NCBI RefSeq assembly: GCF_000227115.2
Contig: NC_016480.1
Location: 496,001-560,000, forward strand
Length of the DNA stretch: 64,000 nucleotides
Direction of reading: 5' to 3'
From: Naumovozyma dairenensis CBS 421
Lineage: Eukaryota; Ascomycota; Saccharomycetes; Saccharomycetales; Saccharomycetaceae
Below, in pieces: positions 1 through 9,879 of this stretch (position 1 is the stretch's first letter; every line of letters begins with the position of its first letter). Position numbers and translations under genes: made by a program. The notes under the pieces are model-generated. The model was given only the letters and a program-made list of their open reading frames with translations, did not search any database and was not told the DNA's origin.

Positions 1-1022
1 TATCAACCCTTTGAACTGCAGCGCGGAATATATAAATGGACACTGTAATAAGATACAAAATTAGAAAGGCTCCTAATTAACACATAAAATACATAACGAC
101 AAGTACATATAGTGGATCAGATGTATACACTATTAAGTAACCGTTACATGATCAATAAACGCTACAACATGAACAGCAATACTGACATTCAAGATCACAC
201 TGCTAACTCTCAGATAGACAGACAGGGGGAACCCCCATGGCCCTTGTACTCCATCTGGATTTATATACTATAAGCCAAAATGCTATATATTTTCTTGATC
301 AATTTTATTTACTTTTTCTCTTACATTTCTTTACGTTCGCAACAAACCAATTTTTGATAGTCGTTTTATTGCAAACAACTAAATATAAACAAATTTATAA
401 GTATATTTCCAGGAAGAACTTATATAAAGAATTTTCCTTTCAAAAACTAGGTTGAATAGAGAAAGGTTCAATGTACAATCACCTTTCTACTATTGAAACA
501 TGGAAGTTTCATTTTCCTAAACCTCAGCAAGAGATACAATATTTTGACAGTCCCAAATGTTCAGAAAGGATTGATGCTTCCTAGACAACGACGGTTCATT
601 CGACATATATATATATATTCTATTCTCAATGTTCATTTCTTCGAAGGTAACTATTCTACTTTTTTTGATTGAATGTAATGAAATTTACCTACGTGTGAAT
701 ATATAAGAAAGTTAAGGGATGGGGATGTTTTAACAGAAAAGAAATTTTCGTACGAAATAAATCGGTTCCTTTCAAATTTCTCAATGGAAAAAGAATCCAG
801 CGCCTCATTTCTTGTCCGCTGTGTTAGTTAACCTTTTTCCGTTCAGTCATCGAACTTGGGAAAGCCTACGTACGTACGTAGAAGACGGGCATCCTATATG
901 AAATTAAATGATCCAACCACTATTGGATCATACAAGTATCGTTATTAACTTGTCAAGCATACCAAGTACATCACATTACATTCAACAAGGCTCTCCAGAA
1001 TCAATAATACTGGTAGCTTCAA
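1..1022. other. intergenic region upstream of XDJ1
   Basis: I see no supportable gene in this stretch. The longest open frame (237-455) is a hydrophobic, low-complexity reading of AT-rich DNA. A 14-bp TACGTA-type palindromic tract (867-880) lies about 145 bp before the XDJ1 start and is one of several such tracts in the window. In S. cerevisiae the neighbour on this side of XDJ1 is ALT1; it is not reached here. Confidence 0.6.
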
Positions 1023-2324
1023 ATGGCAGATTTGTATTCGATATTAGGTGTGACATCTAGCGCAACTGATTCAGAGATTAAAAAAGCCTATAGAAAGTTA
1101 GCGTTACAATACCATCCCGACAAAGTTCTGGATCCAAATGACCGTGAAGAAAATGAAATTAAGTTCAAAGAAATTACTTCTGCATATGAAATTCTAAGTG
1201 ATGAGGAAAAAAGAGCTCATTACGATTTATATGGTGATGCAAATGAGAATGAATATAACAATCAAAATGCAAATGATTTTTTCAATTTCGAAACTGATCA
1301 ACCTGATTATGATTCATACGCTTTCGATAATGATAAATCCAAAGATGTAAAAATTCCATTGAAACTTTCAATTCAAGAACTGTATAATGGTAAAACTTTT
1401 AAGTTCCAATCGAAAAGGAATATCATTTGTGTCCAATGTGAGGGTCTCGGCTGGAGACGTAGAAAAAATGGAAATGTAACTATTCCACATGAAATAGAAT
1501 GTAAAAAATGTAATGGGCTAGGCTATAAAGAAAGAACTCGAATGTTAATACCTGGGTTTGTTACAACAGATAAGATTAGATGTGAAGATTGTCATGGGAA
1601 GGGGGAAGTATACGCTAAGCCTAATTCTGAGAAAAATAAGTGCAAAAATTGTCATGGGAAAGGCTTGCTATCTGAAAACAAACAACTTCTCGTATCAGTT
1701 CCTCGTGGCTTACAAAATAAGGACACTATTCGTATAGAAAATGAAGCGGACCAAGAAATAGGAAAGTCAAAGACAGGCGATATTATACTTGTCATTGAAG
1801 AAGATACAACAATGCCATCAGATGTACATTTTATACGAAAAGGAACTGATTTCGTCATGTACCTATCGCTGTCATTGGCAGAAGCACTTACAGGGTTTAA
1901 GGATAAGTTTTTATCGAAGTCATTAGATGGTAGAATACTTACTTTATCAGTACCTTCAGGAAAAGTAATAAGACCAGGAAATATTATCAAAATCAAACAG
2001 GAAGGATGGCCAGTTAATCCACAAGCATCCAAATTCGGAGATCTGTATGTCATTATCAAGATTGAATTTCCACCTGATAATTGGTTTAGTGAAAAATCTG
2101 ATATTCAGCTGTTACGAAATGTCCTTCCTAGTGGAATAAATGGGATGATGAATTCATGGAAAATAGATGACCCGTTAAATACGGAGACCGTTACTACCTT
2201 TGATATTCTTGAAGAATTACCAGATACTCTGAATGAAAGTAACAATAGGAGTGCTTATGACACTGGCGACCAATCTGATGCCAATTATGATCGAGAAGGA
2301 CCACCTCAATGTTCACAGCAATGA
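1023..2324 (+). CDS. XDJ1: Class A DnaJ/Hsp40 co-chaperone Xdj1
   Basis: This is a J-domain protein of 433 residues that would stimulate an Hsp70 ATPase; Xdj1 in S. cerevisiae is linked to protein import at the mitochondrial surface. The J domain covers about residues 1-70, with the HPD triad at 31-33. Four CxxCxGxG-type zinc repeats follow at 136-143, 160-167, 187-194 and 207-214, then the C-terminal substrate-binding domains. The usual Gly/Phe linker is replaced by an Asn/Asp/Phe-rich stretch (about 72-105). The protein ends in CSQQ, a plausible CaaX farnesylation box like those on Ydj1 and Xdj1. The zinc-repeat variants and the order XDJ1-GEP5-SUL2, as in YLR090W-YLR092W, favour Xdj1 over Ydj1 or Apj1. 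Confidence 0.93.
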   Translation: MADLYSILGVTSSATDSEIKKAYRKLALQYHPDKVLDPNDREENEIKFKEITSAYEILSDEEKRAHYDLYGDANENEYNNQNANDFFNFETDQPDYDSYAFDNDKSKDVKIPLKLSIQELYNGKTFKFQSKRNIICVQCEGLGWRRRKNGNVTIPHEIECKKCNGLGYKERTRMLIPGFVTTDKIRCEDCHGKGEVYAKPNSEKNKCKNCHGKGLLSENKQLLVSVPRGLQNKDTIRIENEADQEIGKSKTGDIILVIEEDTTMPSDVHFIRKGTDFVMYLSLSLAEALTGFKDKFLSKSLDGRILTLSVPSGKVIRPGNIIKIKQEGWPVNPQASKFGDLYVIIKIEFPPDNWFSEKSDIQLLRNVLPSGINGMMNSWKIDDPLNTETVTTFDILEELPDTLNESNNRSAYDTGDQSDANYDREGPPQCSQQ

Positions 2325-2931
2325 TAATATATTGTCCTACATATGTAGATCACTTTGAAGATCGGCCATCTCACACATATACATTGATAGATAAACCTTG
2401 TAAATATGTTAAAATAAATATAAAAATTGCATTTTGTACCATCTAGAATACTTTAATAATGAGGTATCCTGTCAAGAACCGACCAGCTAATACGTGATAC
2501 CATCTTCACCATTTCAGAAAGAAGTATATAACAATACATTGTGGACAAAGTACGTAGTTGAGAAGTTACCTGACTGATCACGATCCTTCCTTCGAAGGAA
2601 GATATTTTTTGAGCTAGAAGTTGATGTACTCTCTCTACAACTTGACGTAATGCACTGAAATGTTCGACGTTTGGGGAGATACTTGATTAGTTAGATCACG
2701 TATTTAGAAGATAAGTGTTGGCTTTTTTATCTTGAGGACAAGACGAAGGGCCGCCATCTGAAAATTCCCCTTCGTAGGTACGTGCGTAACCTGACCGAAC
2801 TTCTTCGGCAGCATAACATAATGAACTCTAAATCAAGTATCTTCAAGACGATCATGTTATATGATGCAACAAAGTCTACATTTCAATTATCTTGAGAATT
2901 GAAAGATATTTTGTACCACTTCCTTTATTCA
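2325..2931. other. intergenic region between XDJ1 and GEP5
   Basis: No gene is visible. A perfect 16-bp palindrome, CTTCCTTCGAAGGAAG, lies at 2586-2601. It could be cruciform-forming or a dimer-binding site, and it contains TTC/GAA units loosely like a heat-shock element. The rest is AT-rich 3' and 5' flank. Confidence 0.5.
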
Positions 2932-3777
2932 ATGGAGCTGCTCAATAGTAAGTTGACAAAGACACTATTAAGTTCTCTTCAAAATCTTCCCTTACATAGC
3001 AATACACTGGCCCAACTCGAAAGAAAATGCCTTACTAGAAATATCAAAGCGACGAAATCTTTTAAAATTCCCTTACTTACGTTGATAAACAGTTATGAGA
3101 AAGCTCAAGCTAGCGGTCAATCTAAACTATCGAATAAAACTTTGGAATCAATAATATATCATACTTATTTTGAATGGACTAATGACCTGGCATCTCATTT
3201 AAAACCATTTCAGAGACAATATTCTACCCTCCTTACATTTTGGCCGCATATTTACCACTCTAAGATAGACTCCAAGAAGAATTCCATAATATTAACGTGG
3301 AATAAAAGCAGCAACTCTAAAAATATGTTGAGAGAACTTCTCAGCCATTTAAATTATACTCAATCATTAGTCCCTCAGAAAAAAGACTTCCAAGTGATCT
3401 TTAAGAAAATCTACCAGCATTATATATTTCTATCATTGAATCCGAGCTTATGTTCCAACGGGAAGCGATTACCATCACCCATTGTAGAAATACCGATGAA
3501 TGCTATGGGCTATGATATACCGAAAAAGAGGATAAATAATTTATTGAGAAGCAAAATTGCAAGAACATGGAACTATTTAGCGATTACCAATCCGATTTTG
3601 AATCTCGAAAATGAAGCACAGTTAGATGAGATTATTAACGGATCGAGCGCAATAAAGTCAAGGCAACTGAGGAAATTATACCGGCGTGCATGTAGTAATA
3701 GTTATGTGATTAAGAATGAAGATGACAATAATATTGAATTTCAAAAAAGCAAGAAGCTCAATTGGCTCAATTTTTAA
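2932..3777 (+). CDS. GEP5: mitochondrial genome-maintenance protein Gep5/Rrg5
   Basis: This encodes 281 residues matching the position and size of YLR091W (GEP5/RRG5), a mitochondrial protein needed for respiratory growth and mtDNA maintenance that interacts genetically with prohibitins. The open frame extends upstream to a TTG at 2899, but the first ATG is at 2932 and I use that. The product is basic and Lys/Asn/Ser-rich, with no catalytic motif I recognise. Identification rests on its place between XDJ1 and SUL2, its strand and its length, and on a general resemblance rather than a signature motif. Confidence 0.75.
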   Translation: MELLNSKLTKTLLSSLQNLPLHSNTLAQLERKCLTRNIKATKSFKIPLLTLINSYEKAQASGQSKLSNKTLESIIYHTYFEWTNDLASHLKPFQRQYSTLLTFWPHIYHSKIDSKKNSIILTWNKSSNSKNMLRELLSHLNYTQSLVPQKKDFQVIFKKIYQHYIFLSLNPSLCSNGKRLPSPIVEIPMNAMGYDIPKKRINNLLRSKIARTWNYLAITNPILNLENEAQLDEIINGSSAIKSRQLRKLYRRACSNSYVIKNEDDNNIEFQKSKKLNWLNF

Positions 3778-4572
3778 CAAACTCATAAGGCTCTTGACCT
3801 GTGTAGTCCGAAGAAGATTCATCATGATTGTATCCCCCTCCTTCTTTTATTCATCCGAAGGCATTATACACAAGATTTCTTGAGTCAAACAGGCTGGATA
3901 TACCCACAGTTACAGGCAAATTTTTTCTATGCATAATTCATGAAAGAAGCTTACCGACCTAGATTCCTGACCGCCACCGCCACCAATGACGGATGCTCTT
4001 AATTAATGAAACGCTTATCGCTGATTGATTGGACTTACAAAAGTTGGAGTTACATTATTTAAGAACAGCAGGACGTACACGTATGTGAATTTGTACCATA
4101 TTGTTCTGACTATTTTTAAAGACTGTACTGCCGCAGGATTGGGAAAGACGTCTATTAATGTTACATTCTGTGTCTTACTGGTACTGCCCTTCTACTCAAT
4201 CATTTTATAATCTTGTATCTACCGAAACAAATCAATGTTTCTTGGGAAAATATTGAAGCCAAGATGACTACTTAATGTTACGTAAATAGGTAGATGAACC
4301 TATTGAAGGTTTGTATTAGGAATAGGTCAGATGACTATGTACGTACGTAAATACCCCTCGTCCGGATTTAATTTGGTTAAGTGTTTGTGGCTGAGAGTGC
4401 AGCTATTACGTACGTACTTTAGCAAGTTTTCGAAAAAGACATTAATGTCAGTGAAGACGATTTTGGCTTTGTATGCAGCTAAATACTACGCCAGGCTGGT
4501 TCCGTTATCCATAATAGAGAGTCCATCGAGCGTCAAAGACAAAAAGAATTAGACCGCGAGCTCGAGCATGAC

Positions 4573-4579
4573 TCACGTG
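4573..4579 (+). promoter_or_regulatory. Cbf1-type E-box upstream of SUL2
   Basis: TCACGTG is the core bound by Cbf1, which recruits Met4/Met28 at sulfur-assimilation genes in S. cerevisiae. It lies about 485 bp before the SUL2 ATG and about 100 bp from a Met31/32-like site. The sequence match is seen directly; the function is inferred from the gene it precedes. Confidence 0.55.
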
Positions 4580-4676
4580 CAATTTTTGTTTTTCGGAAAC
4601 TCCGTGGCTTACGAAGGCCGACAAAAATATTTTAACCAGACGGTATCCTGTGCACCACGGTTCAGCAGAATCTACA

Positions 4677-4685
4677 GCCACAGTT
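4677..4685 (-). promoter_or_regulatory. Met31/Met32-type site upstream of SUL2
   Basis: The minus strand reads AACTGTGGC, matching the core of the Met31/Met32 zinc-finger site (AAACTGTGG). It is about 375 bp before the SUL2 start. Paired with the nearby TCACGTG it resembles the combined Cbf1-Met4/Met31 architecture of S. cerevisiae sulfur genes. Confidence 0.5.
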
Positions 4686-5057
4686 GTGGGACTGTGTGAT
4701 ATTTCCAAAGGTAATAAGTAATAAATAATATAATGAAAAAAAACTGTCATTTTCTAATTTGAAAGACTCGAAGCACATTCCCCTCAAAATTTTCTAGTTC
4801 CTGTTGTGTGCAGGTAATTCAACTGGAATTGTAATCCAATCTTGTAAAATATAAAGCAAATTATATAATTTGAAATTGTAATATTTGTATTTCTTTTCAA
4901 TCATCGTTAAATAAAATCTTTAGGACAAGAGGTCAATAAAATACTGTACAGAATTATTTACTCCATTATTTGAATTTGATTGCAATTTATTAGCAATCAA
5001 CCCACAAGTTTTCAACAGAACTTACATTTATAAAGATACATTATCATTTTTTCAACA

Positions 5058-5093
5058 ATGAATGAATCAAACAATCCCCTTCCAAAAAAATGA
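5058..5093 (+). promoter_or_regulatory. upstream ORF overlapping the SUL2 start
   Basis: An ATG at 5058 lies four bases before the SUL2 ATG at 5062 and in another frame. It opens an 11-codon ORF that stops with TGA at 5091-5093, inside the SUL2 coding region. Ribosomes starting at the first ATG would miss the permease frame, so initiation choice here could set SUL2 output. The overlap is seen in sequence; any regulatory role is inference. Confidence 0.5.
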
Positions 5094-7779
5094 AAATAAT
5101 ACGAATGATATAGAGAATCAATATGAGCTACCAAGTTTTCCAAACTCAGATACCTCATCTCAAAACCTAGCTGACTTGGAATTGGAGTATGATCAATATA
5201 AAGCATCAGAAACAAATAATAAATCAAATCATGGTCCAGATTTAGAAACGAACAACCTGGACGTACAGTTCAGTAACACTTACAATACAGGAGATAAGAA
5301 AAATTCTATAAAAAACCATCAAATCCAAATAAATACGTTTAACGCAGATTCTGTAATAATTCCATCGTTCGAAGAACACGCTATTTCCTTTAAAGACTAC
5401 TATAGGCATTCACTCAAGGAAAACTTTTCCCTTAAAAGTGTTAAAGAATATGCATTATCAATATTCCCCATCATTAGATGGTTACCACATTATAATCTTG
5501 CATGGTTCTCATCAGATTTAATTGCAGGTATAACAGTTGGCTGTGTTTTAGTTCCACAATCAATGTCTTATGCTCAAATCGCCACATTACCACCACAATA
5601 CGGTCTTTATTCTTCCTTTATCGGTGCTTTCACATATTCTCTTTTTGCCACCTCAAAGGATGTTTGTATTGGTCCAGTCGCTGTCATGTCTTTGGAAACG
5701 GGCAAAGTTATTACAAAAGTTCTTGCTAAATACCCAGAAGCTGATCCAAATATTACTGCTCCTGTCATTGCCACAGTCTTGGCATTCTTATGTGGTGTCA
5801 TCACTGCTGGTATTGGGTTTCTAAGATTAGGTTTCCTTGTCGAATTAATCTCTTTAAATGCAGTCACAGGGTTTATGACTGGGTCTGCTTTGAATATTAT
5901 GTGGGGTCAAATCCCTGCCTTGATGGGATATGGTAGTAAAGTTAATACAAGAACTTCTACATATAAAGTTATTATTGAATCGTTAAAACATCTTCCTGAC
6001 ACGAAATTGGATGCAGTGTTTGGTTTGATTCCCTTATTTATCTTATACTTGTGGAAATGGTGGTGTGGTAATATGGGCCCAAGGATGGCTGATAAATGGT
6101 TTGCAAATAATGAAAAAGGAAATTTTTATTTAAAGAAGTTTTATTTCTACGCTCAAGCTGCTAAAAATGCGGTTATTATTATCGTATTCACAGCTATTGC
6201 ATGGTCCATTACTAAAGGTAAGACGAAAGATGAAAGACCAATTAGTATTTTGGGAAGTGTTCCAAAGGGTCTAAAAGAAGTCGGTGTTATGAAACTGCCC
6301 GATGGGTTAGCTAGCAAAATTGCTCCTGAACTACCTGCTTCTGTTATTGTTTTATTGTTAGAGCATATTGCCATTGCCAAATCATTCGGTAGAATCAATG
6401 ATTACAAGGTTGTTCCAGATCAAGAATTGATTGCTATTGGTGTTACAAATTTAATTGGTACTTTCTTCAATGCCTATCCTGCCACTGGGTCATTCTCCAG
6501 ATCTGCGTTGAAAGCAAAATGTGAGGTTAGGACACCTTTATCCGGATTATTTACTGGTAGTTGTGTTCTCTTAGCTCTATACTGTTTAACTGGTGTCTTT
6601 CTTTATATTCCTAAAGCTACTCTATCTGCAGTTATTATTCATGCTGTTTCAGATCTAATTGCATCATACCATACTACATGGAACTTTTGGAAGATGAACC
6701 CATTGGATTGTTTCAGTTTTATTGTCACCGTTTTCATTACTGTCTTCTCCTCTATTGAAAATGGTATATATTTCGCGATGTGCTGGTCATGTGCGATTTT
6801 GGTATTGAAAGTTGCTTTCCCAGCAGGTAAATTCTTAGGTAGAGTTGAAATTGCAGAAGTTGTCAATGGGTGCGTTGATGATAGTTTTGAAGTTACAGAT
6901 TATTCTTCTAATTCTAATCTATCTCTTTCAGCAGATACTATTAATCATAATAAAAAATTGAAAATTCTTCATATTCCGTTGTTAAAAACATTAAAGGATC
7001 AGCTGTTTTCAGATATATCTTCCATCCAAGGTAAAAGTAAGATACGTTATTACACAAAATGGCTACCGTTTGATCATGCATATACCAAAGAATTGAATCC
7101 TAATGTCATCATTCTACCGCCTCCACCTGGTGTAATTGTTTACAGATTAACTGATAGTTTCACGTATATGAATTGTTCCAAACATTACGATGTTATATTT
7201 GAGGAAATTAAAAAGCAAACTAAACGTGGTCAACTTATTCGTCATAGAAAGAAGTCAGATCGTCCATGGAACGATCCCGGTGAATGGGAAGCTCCAAACT
7301 TTTCAAAGCTTTGGAAGAAACTCAGCTTTAGAAGAAATAAAAATAATAACGATAATGAAGAGACCCATATTCCTGATGTACCGGTATCCAAGCGAGATGA
7401 TAGACCATTACTAAAAGTATTATGTCTAGATTTTTCACAAGTCGCTCAAGTAGATGCTACAGCTTTACAATCGTTGGTTGATCTCCGGAAAGCAATTAAT
7501 AAATATGCTGATAGACAAGTTGAATTTCATTTTGCCGGTATAGTTTCTCCATGGATTAAGAAAGGTTTAATTAATATTGGTTTCGGTACTATTAATGAAG
7601 AATATAGTGATGAATCAATTATAGCAGGTCATACAAGCTACCATTTGGCAAGAATACCAGGGGATGACTTAGAACTACCGACCATGAGGGGAGGTAATTA
7701 TAAAGTATATACAGCAACAGGTACTAATCTACCGTTTTTCCACATCGACATCCCTGATTTCTATCAATGGGATGTTTAA
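5062..7779 (+). CDS. SUL2: high-affinity sulfate permease (SulP family)
   Basis: This is a 905-residue plasma-membrane sulfate/proton symporter of the SulP family. A hydrophilic N-terminus of about 130 residues precedes a core of 10-12 membrane segments (about 150-600). The SulP signature region, GLYSSFIGAF followed by IGPVAVMS, is near residues 178-210. A C-terminal STAS domain ends near 880, with a long charged insertion typical of the fungal Sul1/Sul2 proteins. Length is close to S. cerevisiae Sul1/Sul2 (about 860-890). The position after GEP5 points to SUL2 (YLR092W) rather than SUL1. Sulfur-type promoter sites and an overlapping upstream ORF suggest tight control. A second SulP gene (YPR003C-like) lies near 51 kb. 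Confidence 0.92.
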   Translation: MNQTIPFQKNENNTNDIENQYELPSFPNSDTSSQNLADLELEYDQYKASETNNKSNHGPDLETNNLDVQFSNTYNTGDKKNSIKNHQIQINTFNADSVIIPSFEEHAISFKDYYRHSLKENFSLKSVKEYALSIFPIIRWLPHYNLAWFSSDLIAGITVGCVLVPQSMSYAQIATLPPQYGLYSSFIGAFTYSLFATSKDVCIGPVAVMSLETGKVITKVLAKYPEADPNITAPVIATVLAFLCGVITAGIGFLRLGFLVELISLNAVTGFMTGSALNIMWGQIPALMGYGSKVNTRTSTYKVIIESLKHLPDTKLDAVFGLIPLFILYLWKWWCGNMGPRMADKWFANNEKGNFYLKKFYFYAQAAKNAVIIIVFTAIAWSITKGKTKDERPISILGSVPKGLKEVGVMKLPDGLASKIAPELPASVIVLLLEHIAIAKSFGRINDYKVVPDQELIAIGVTNLIGTFFNAYPATGSFSRSALKAKCEVRTPLSGLFTGSCVLLALYCLTGVFLYIPKATLSAVIIHAVSDLIASYHTTWNFWKMNPLDCFSFIVTVFITVFSSIENGIYFAMCWSCAILVLKVAFPAGKFLGRVEIAEVVNGCVDDSFEVTDYSSNSNLSLSADTINHNKKLKILHIPLLKTLKDQLFSDISSIQGKSKIRYYTKWLPFDHAYTKELNPNVIILPPPPGVIVYRLTDSFTYMNCSKHYDVIFEEIKKQTKRGQLIRHRKKSDRPWNDPGEWEAPNFSKLWKKLSFRRNKNNNDNEETHIPDVPVSKRDDRPLLKVLCLDFSQVAQVDATALQSLVDLRKAINKYADRQVEFHFAGIVSPWIKKGLINIGFGTINEEYSDESIIAGHTSYHLARIPGDDLELPTMRGGNYKVYTATGTNLPFFHIDIPDFYQWDV

Positions 7780-8196
7780 ATAGCATGATTTCATCTTTAT
7801 ATTCAGACACAAACAAACTTATACACAGAACAATCAATTTTTAACTAATAGTATTGATGATACATTTCTATATTTCATCTATATTAGGAGTCAGTCACCT
7901 CCTCAATCAAAAAAATACTCTTATGTCCCAGTTGAAAAAATTGATCAAGTAAATCAAATGACTCTGTCATCATATGGAGCCTGCACTCGCTTCTCAGAAA
8001 ATGTTGATAAACCGAGAGCCGAAAAACATACGTAGCGATTTGACAAATTTGCGAACAATAGGTTTCATATGGACCACTACCAAAAAAATGCTATATTCTG
8101 ATATGCTTTACAGAATTAAATATCTAACTAGATTGATATGTTTGAGATACAATAGGGCCTACTACGTATATGAAGCATAGAGGAAAAAAGTAAAGA
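7780..8196. other. intergenic region between SUL2 and an unknown gene
   Basis: This is the convergent 3' flank of SUL2 and the minus-strand gene ending at 8197. I see AT-rich DNA suited to 3'-end formation and no supportable gene; the open frame at 7974-8180 looks random. Confidence 0.5.
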
Positions 8197-8613
8197 TTAA
8201 TACTCAGTAACCAAGTTTCTAGGAACCTCAATTATTGCTACTTGAGGATTCTTAACTTCCGGAAAGTATCCTTTAATAGCATCATCGGAAAGATAAGGAT
8301 GTTTTCTCCTGAATAAATCCCTAGCCTGTAAGATTGTAGGTTGGTTAATCTTTACTGCTCGATAGTTGAGGATATGACTGCTCCTTTCAGAATGAAGTAT
8401 AGCTTGTTCATCTCTGTCAACATCGTCATATGCGGCCCATAAATTATCCTCTTTCAAACTGTTCAAGGTTTCGTTATGTTTAGCTGTTACAGATGACATG
8501 ATGTCCCTAACTTCATTACTTTCATTGTCTATTTTAATTCCGGCAATGATTGCTCCATGTACCATGGTTTCTATCATCATTATTAGAACCCCTAATTTTG
8601 TGCACAGCTTCAT
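8197..8613 (-). CDS. uncharacterised small protein with hydrophobic N-terminus
   Basis: I do not recognise this 138-residue protein. The N-terminus (about residues 1-26) is hydrophobic with an early lysine and could be a signal peptide, signal anchor or mitochondrial presequence. The remainder is hydrophilic and acidic, with a helical-looking segment near 90-120 (motif ARDLFRRKHPYLSDD). Complex, non-repetitive composition makes it look like a real gene, but nothing proves expression. It sits in a SUL2-GIS3 interval that is rearranged relative to S. cerevisiae, so it may be an ancestral gene lost there or a fast-evolving one. Confidence 0.5.
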   Translation of the reverse strand: MKLCTKLGVLIMMIETMVHGAIIAGIKIDNESNEVRDIMSSVTAKHNETLNSLKEDNLWAAYDDVDRDEQAILHSERSSHILNYRAVKINQPTILQARDLFRRKHPYLSDDAIKGYFPEVKNPQVAIIEVPRNLVTEY

Positions 8614-8993
8614 CTTTTATAAGCAATATATTTTCTGCAAGTTTTTTTTTAAAGATATCCTTACTGGATATCGGTAGTTATGCTAATTTAATAAGTAGGA
8701 GGCGAATGGAAAGAAAAGAAACAAAAAAAAGAAAAGAAGAGAAAAATGAATTTAGAGAGAGAATGTTATTTCAAGGACATATTTATATATGGAATTTATA
8801 TTATAATACCTTTCTATCTTTTCCTTTTTTTTGCAACTATATAGATTTGAAGGTTTTCCAAATTTCAGGATATACCACTGTATGGTAGTCACTTTTTTTT
8901 TGCTTGTGTGGCAGTATTCTATCTGTTTGCATCCAGAATGTGACAGTTCCAGAGTACATTGTATCGATGAGTGGGTGTCATAGTCTACGGGAT
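8614..8993. other. intergenic region between two unknown genes
   Basis: AT-rich and purine-rich flank upstream of the minus-strand gene at 8197-8613. The open frame at 8550-8888 is a Lys/Glu-then-Phe low-complexity reading and is not supported as a gene. Confidence 0.5.
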
Positions 8994-9473
8994 TTATTTG
9001 GAATTTGCTTGGTAGGTATCTTGGAACGAAGAAAGAGACTTTTCCAAATCTAATCTCTTCGGTTTCTTTTCCAATTGTTTATGATCCAATGTGGTGAAAA
9101 ATTCGCGAAATATACCAAACAAGGCAACGACATAAAAAGTGAAAAATTTCTCCCCATATTTCGTAATCAATCCATGCAAGATACCTTTTGCTTCTGGTTG
9201 TTCTTCAAATTGTTCAATCAAATGGTTAATAAAAGTTTGTCTTCTCTCTACGATAACTTCATCGGGTTTTCCTTCATTCAAATCTAAATTTGCAGAGACA
9301 GGAAGCCTAAAATCATGATCCACTATTAAATCAATAAAAAAATGATCTGTTACTCTTTTCAAAGTCAACTGATCATTGATTGGTTCATCTGAAAACAATC
9401 CTCCCAAGTATCCTTTCAATTGAGCCTTTTCACGTTCGTTTATAGTAGTGGAGGTGGGAGTATGTTCTGACAT
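8994..9473 (-). CDS. conserved-looking hypothetical protein, 159 aa
   Basis: I do not recognise the family. The protein is soluble-looking, with no signal peptide and no clear membrane anchor. It has a Ser/Thr-rich start, a middle rich in acidic and hydrophobic residues, and an amphipathic helical stretch near residues 75-130 (core RRQTFINHLIEQFEEQ) ending in an aromatic patch (EKFFTFYVV). Balanced composition and a clean ATG support a real gene. It lies with NYV1 and COX26 in a segment whose orientation differs from S. cerevisiae. It could be an ancestral gene lost from the S. cerevisiae lineage; function is unknown. Confidence 0.6.
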   Translation of the reverse strand: MSEHTPTSTTINEREKAQLKGYLGGLFSDEPINDQLTLKRVTDHFFIDLIVDHDFRLPVSANLDLNEGKPDEVIVERRQTFINHLIEQFEEQPEAKGILHGLITKYGEKFFTFYVVALFGIFREFFTTLDHKQLEKKPKRLDLEKSLSSFQDTYQANSK

Positions 9474-9879
9474 TTTAGTTGTTTTTTTTAATTTGTACTT
9501 GTGATTGTGCTAGGGAACGTAGACAACTCTCAGATTAAACCGTTGAGATCAGTGAAGGAGACTGGGATATTTAATTGACCAGAATGAAGAACTTTCTTGT
9601 ACCATATCTATGTACTGCAATAGTCTATTAATGACGTCCTCAGTGAACAATCTTGATATTTCTTCAGAAAACATTACCCGGACATATATAATAAAATATA
9701 ATATAGTGCGATAGTTATTAAACTTCAAATAGGGATTTCCTAGATACAGCGTTGGACAAGAATTGTCATGTCCGCCACGTAATATAGGTGATCGATATAT
9801 ATAGCAATCATACCTGGGTTGTTGATGAAAATCTTCAAAGTGGAACAACCCTTAGGATTTAAATAACATCAGGACGAAA
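9474..9879. other. divergent promoter region before NYV1
   Basis: This is the intergenic space between the minus-strand gene at 8994-9473 and NYV1. A 99-codon minus-strand frame (9549-9848) fills part of it but has no recognisable features and sits where the NYV1 promoter should be, so I do not call it. Confidence 0.5.

Larger units (their letters stand above)
3778..5057. other. intergenic region between GEP5 and SUL2
   Basis: This 1.28-kb gap holds no convincing gene; the short open frames at 4025-4210 and 4331-4552 look random. It contains two TACGTACGTA tracts (4340-4349 and 4407-4416). Closer to SUL2 are sulfur-regulon-type sites (4573-4579 and 4677-4685), listed separately. The gap is long enough to suggest a distal SUL2 promoter or a lost gene. 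Confidence 0.5.

Noticed and set aside
237..455. 72-codon open frame near the left edge
   Set aside because: Hydrophobic AT-rich reading with no features or neighbours to support it.
2899..2931. TTG-start extension of GEP5
   Set aside because: Not an ATG; the first in-frame ATG at 2932 gives a product of the expected size.
4573..4600. TCACGTG followed by TTTTTCGGAAAC, resembling CDEI plus CDEIII
   Set aside because: The two motifs are only about 10 bp apart rather than about 80-90, there is no AT-rich CDEII, and the rest of the CDEIII consensus is absent. A Cbf1 promoter site for SUL2 explains it better.
9549..9848. 99-codon minus-strand open frame before NYV1
   Set aside because: No recognisable domain. 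It occupies the NYV1 promoter, 32 bp from the start, and only its last 41 codons look protein-like.
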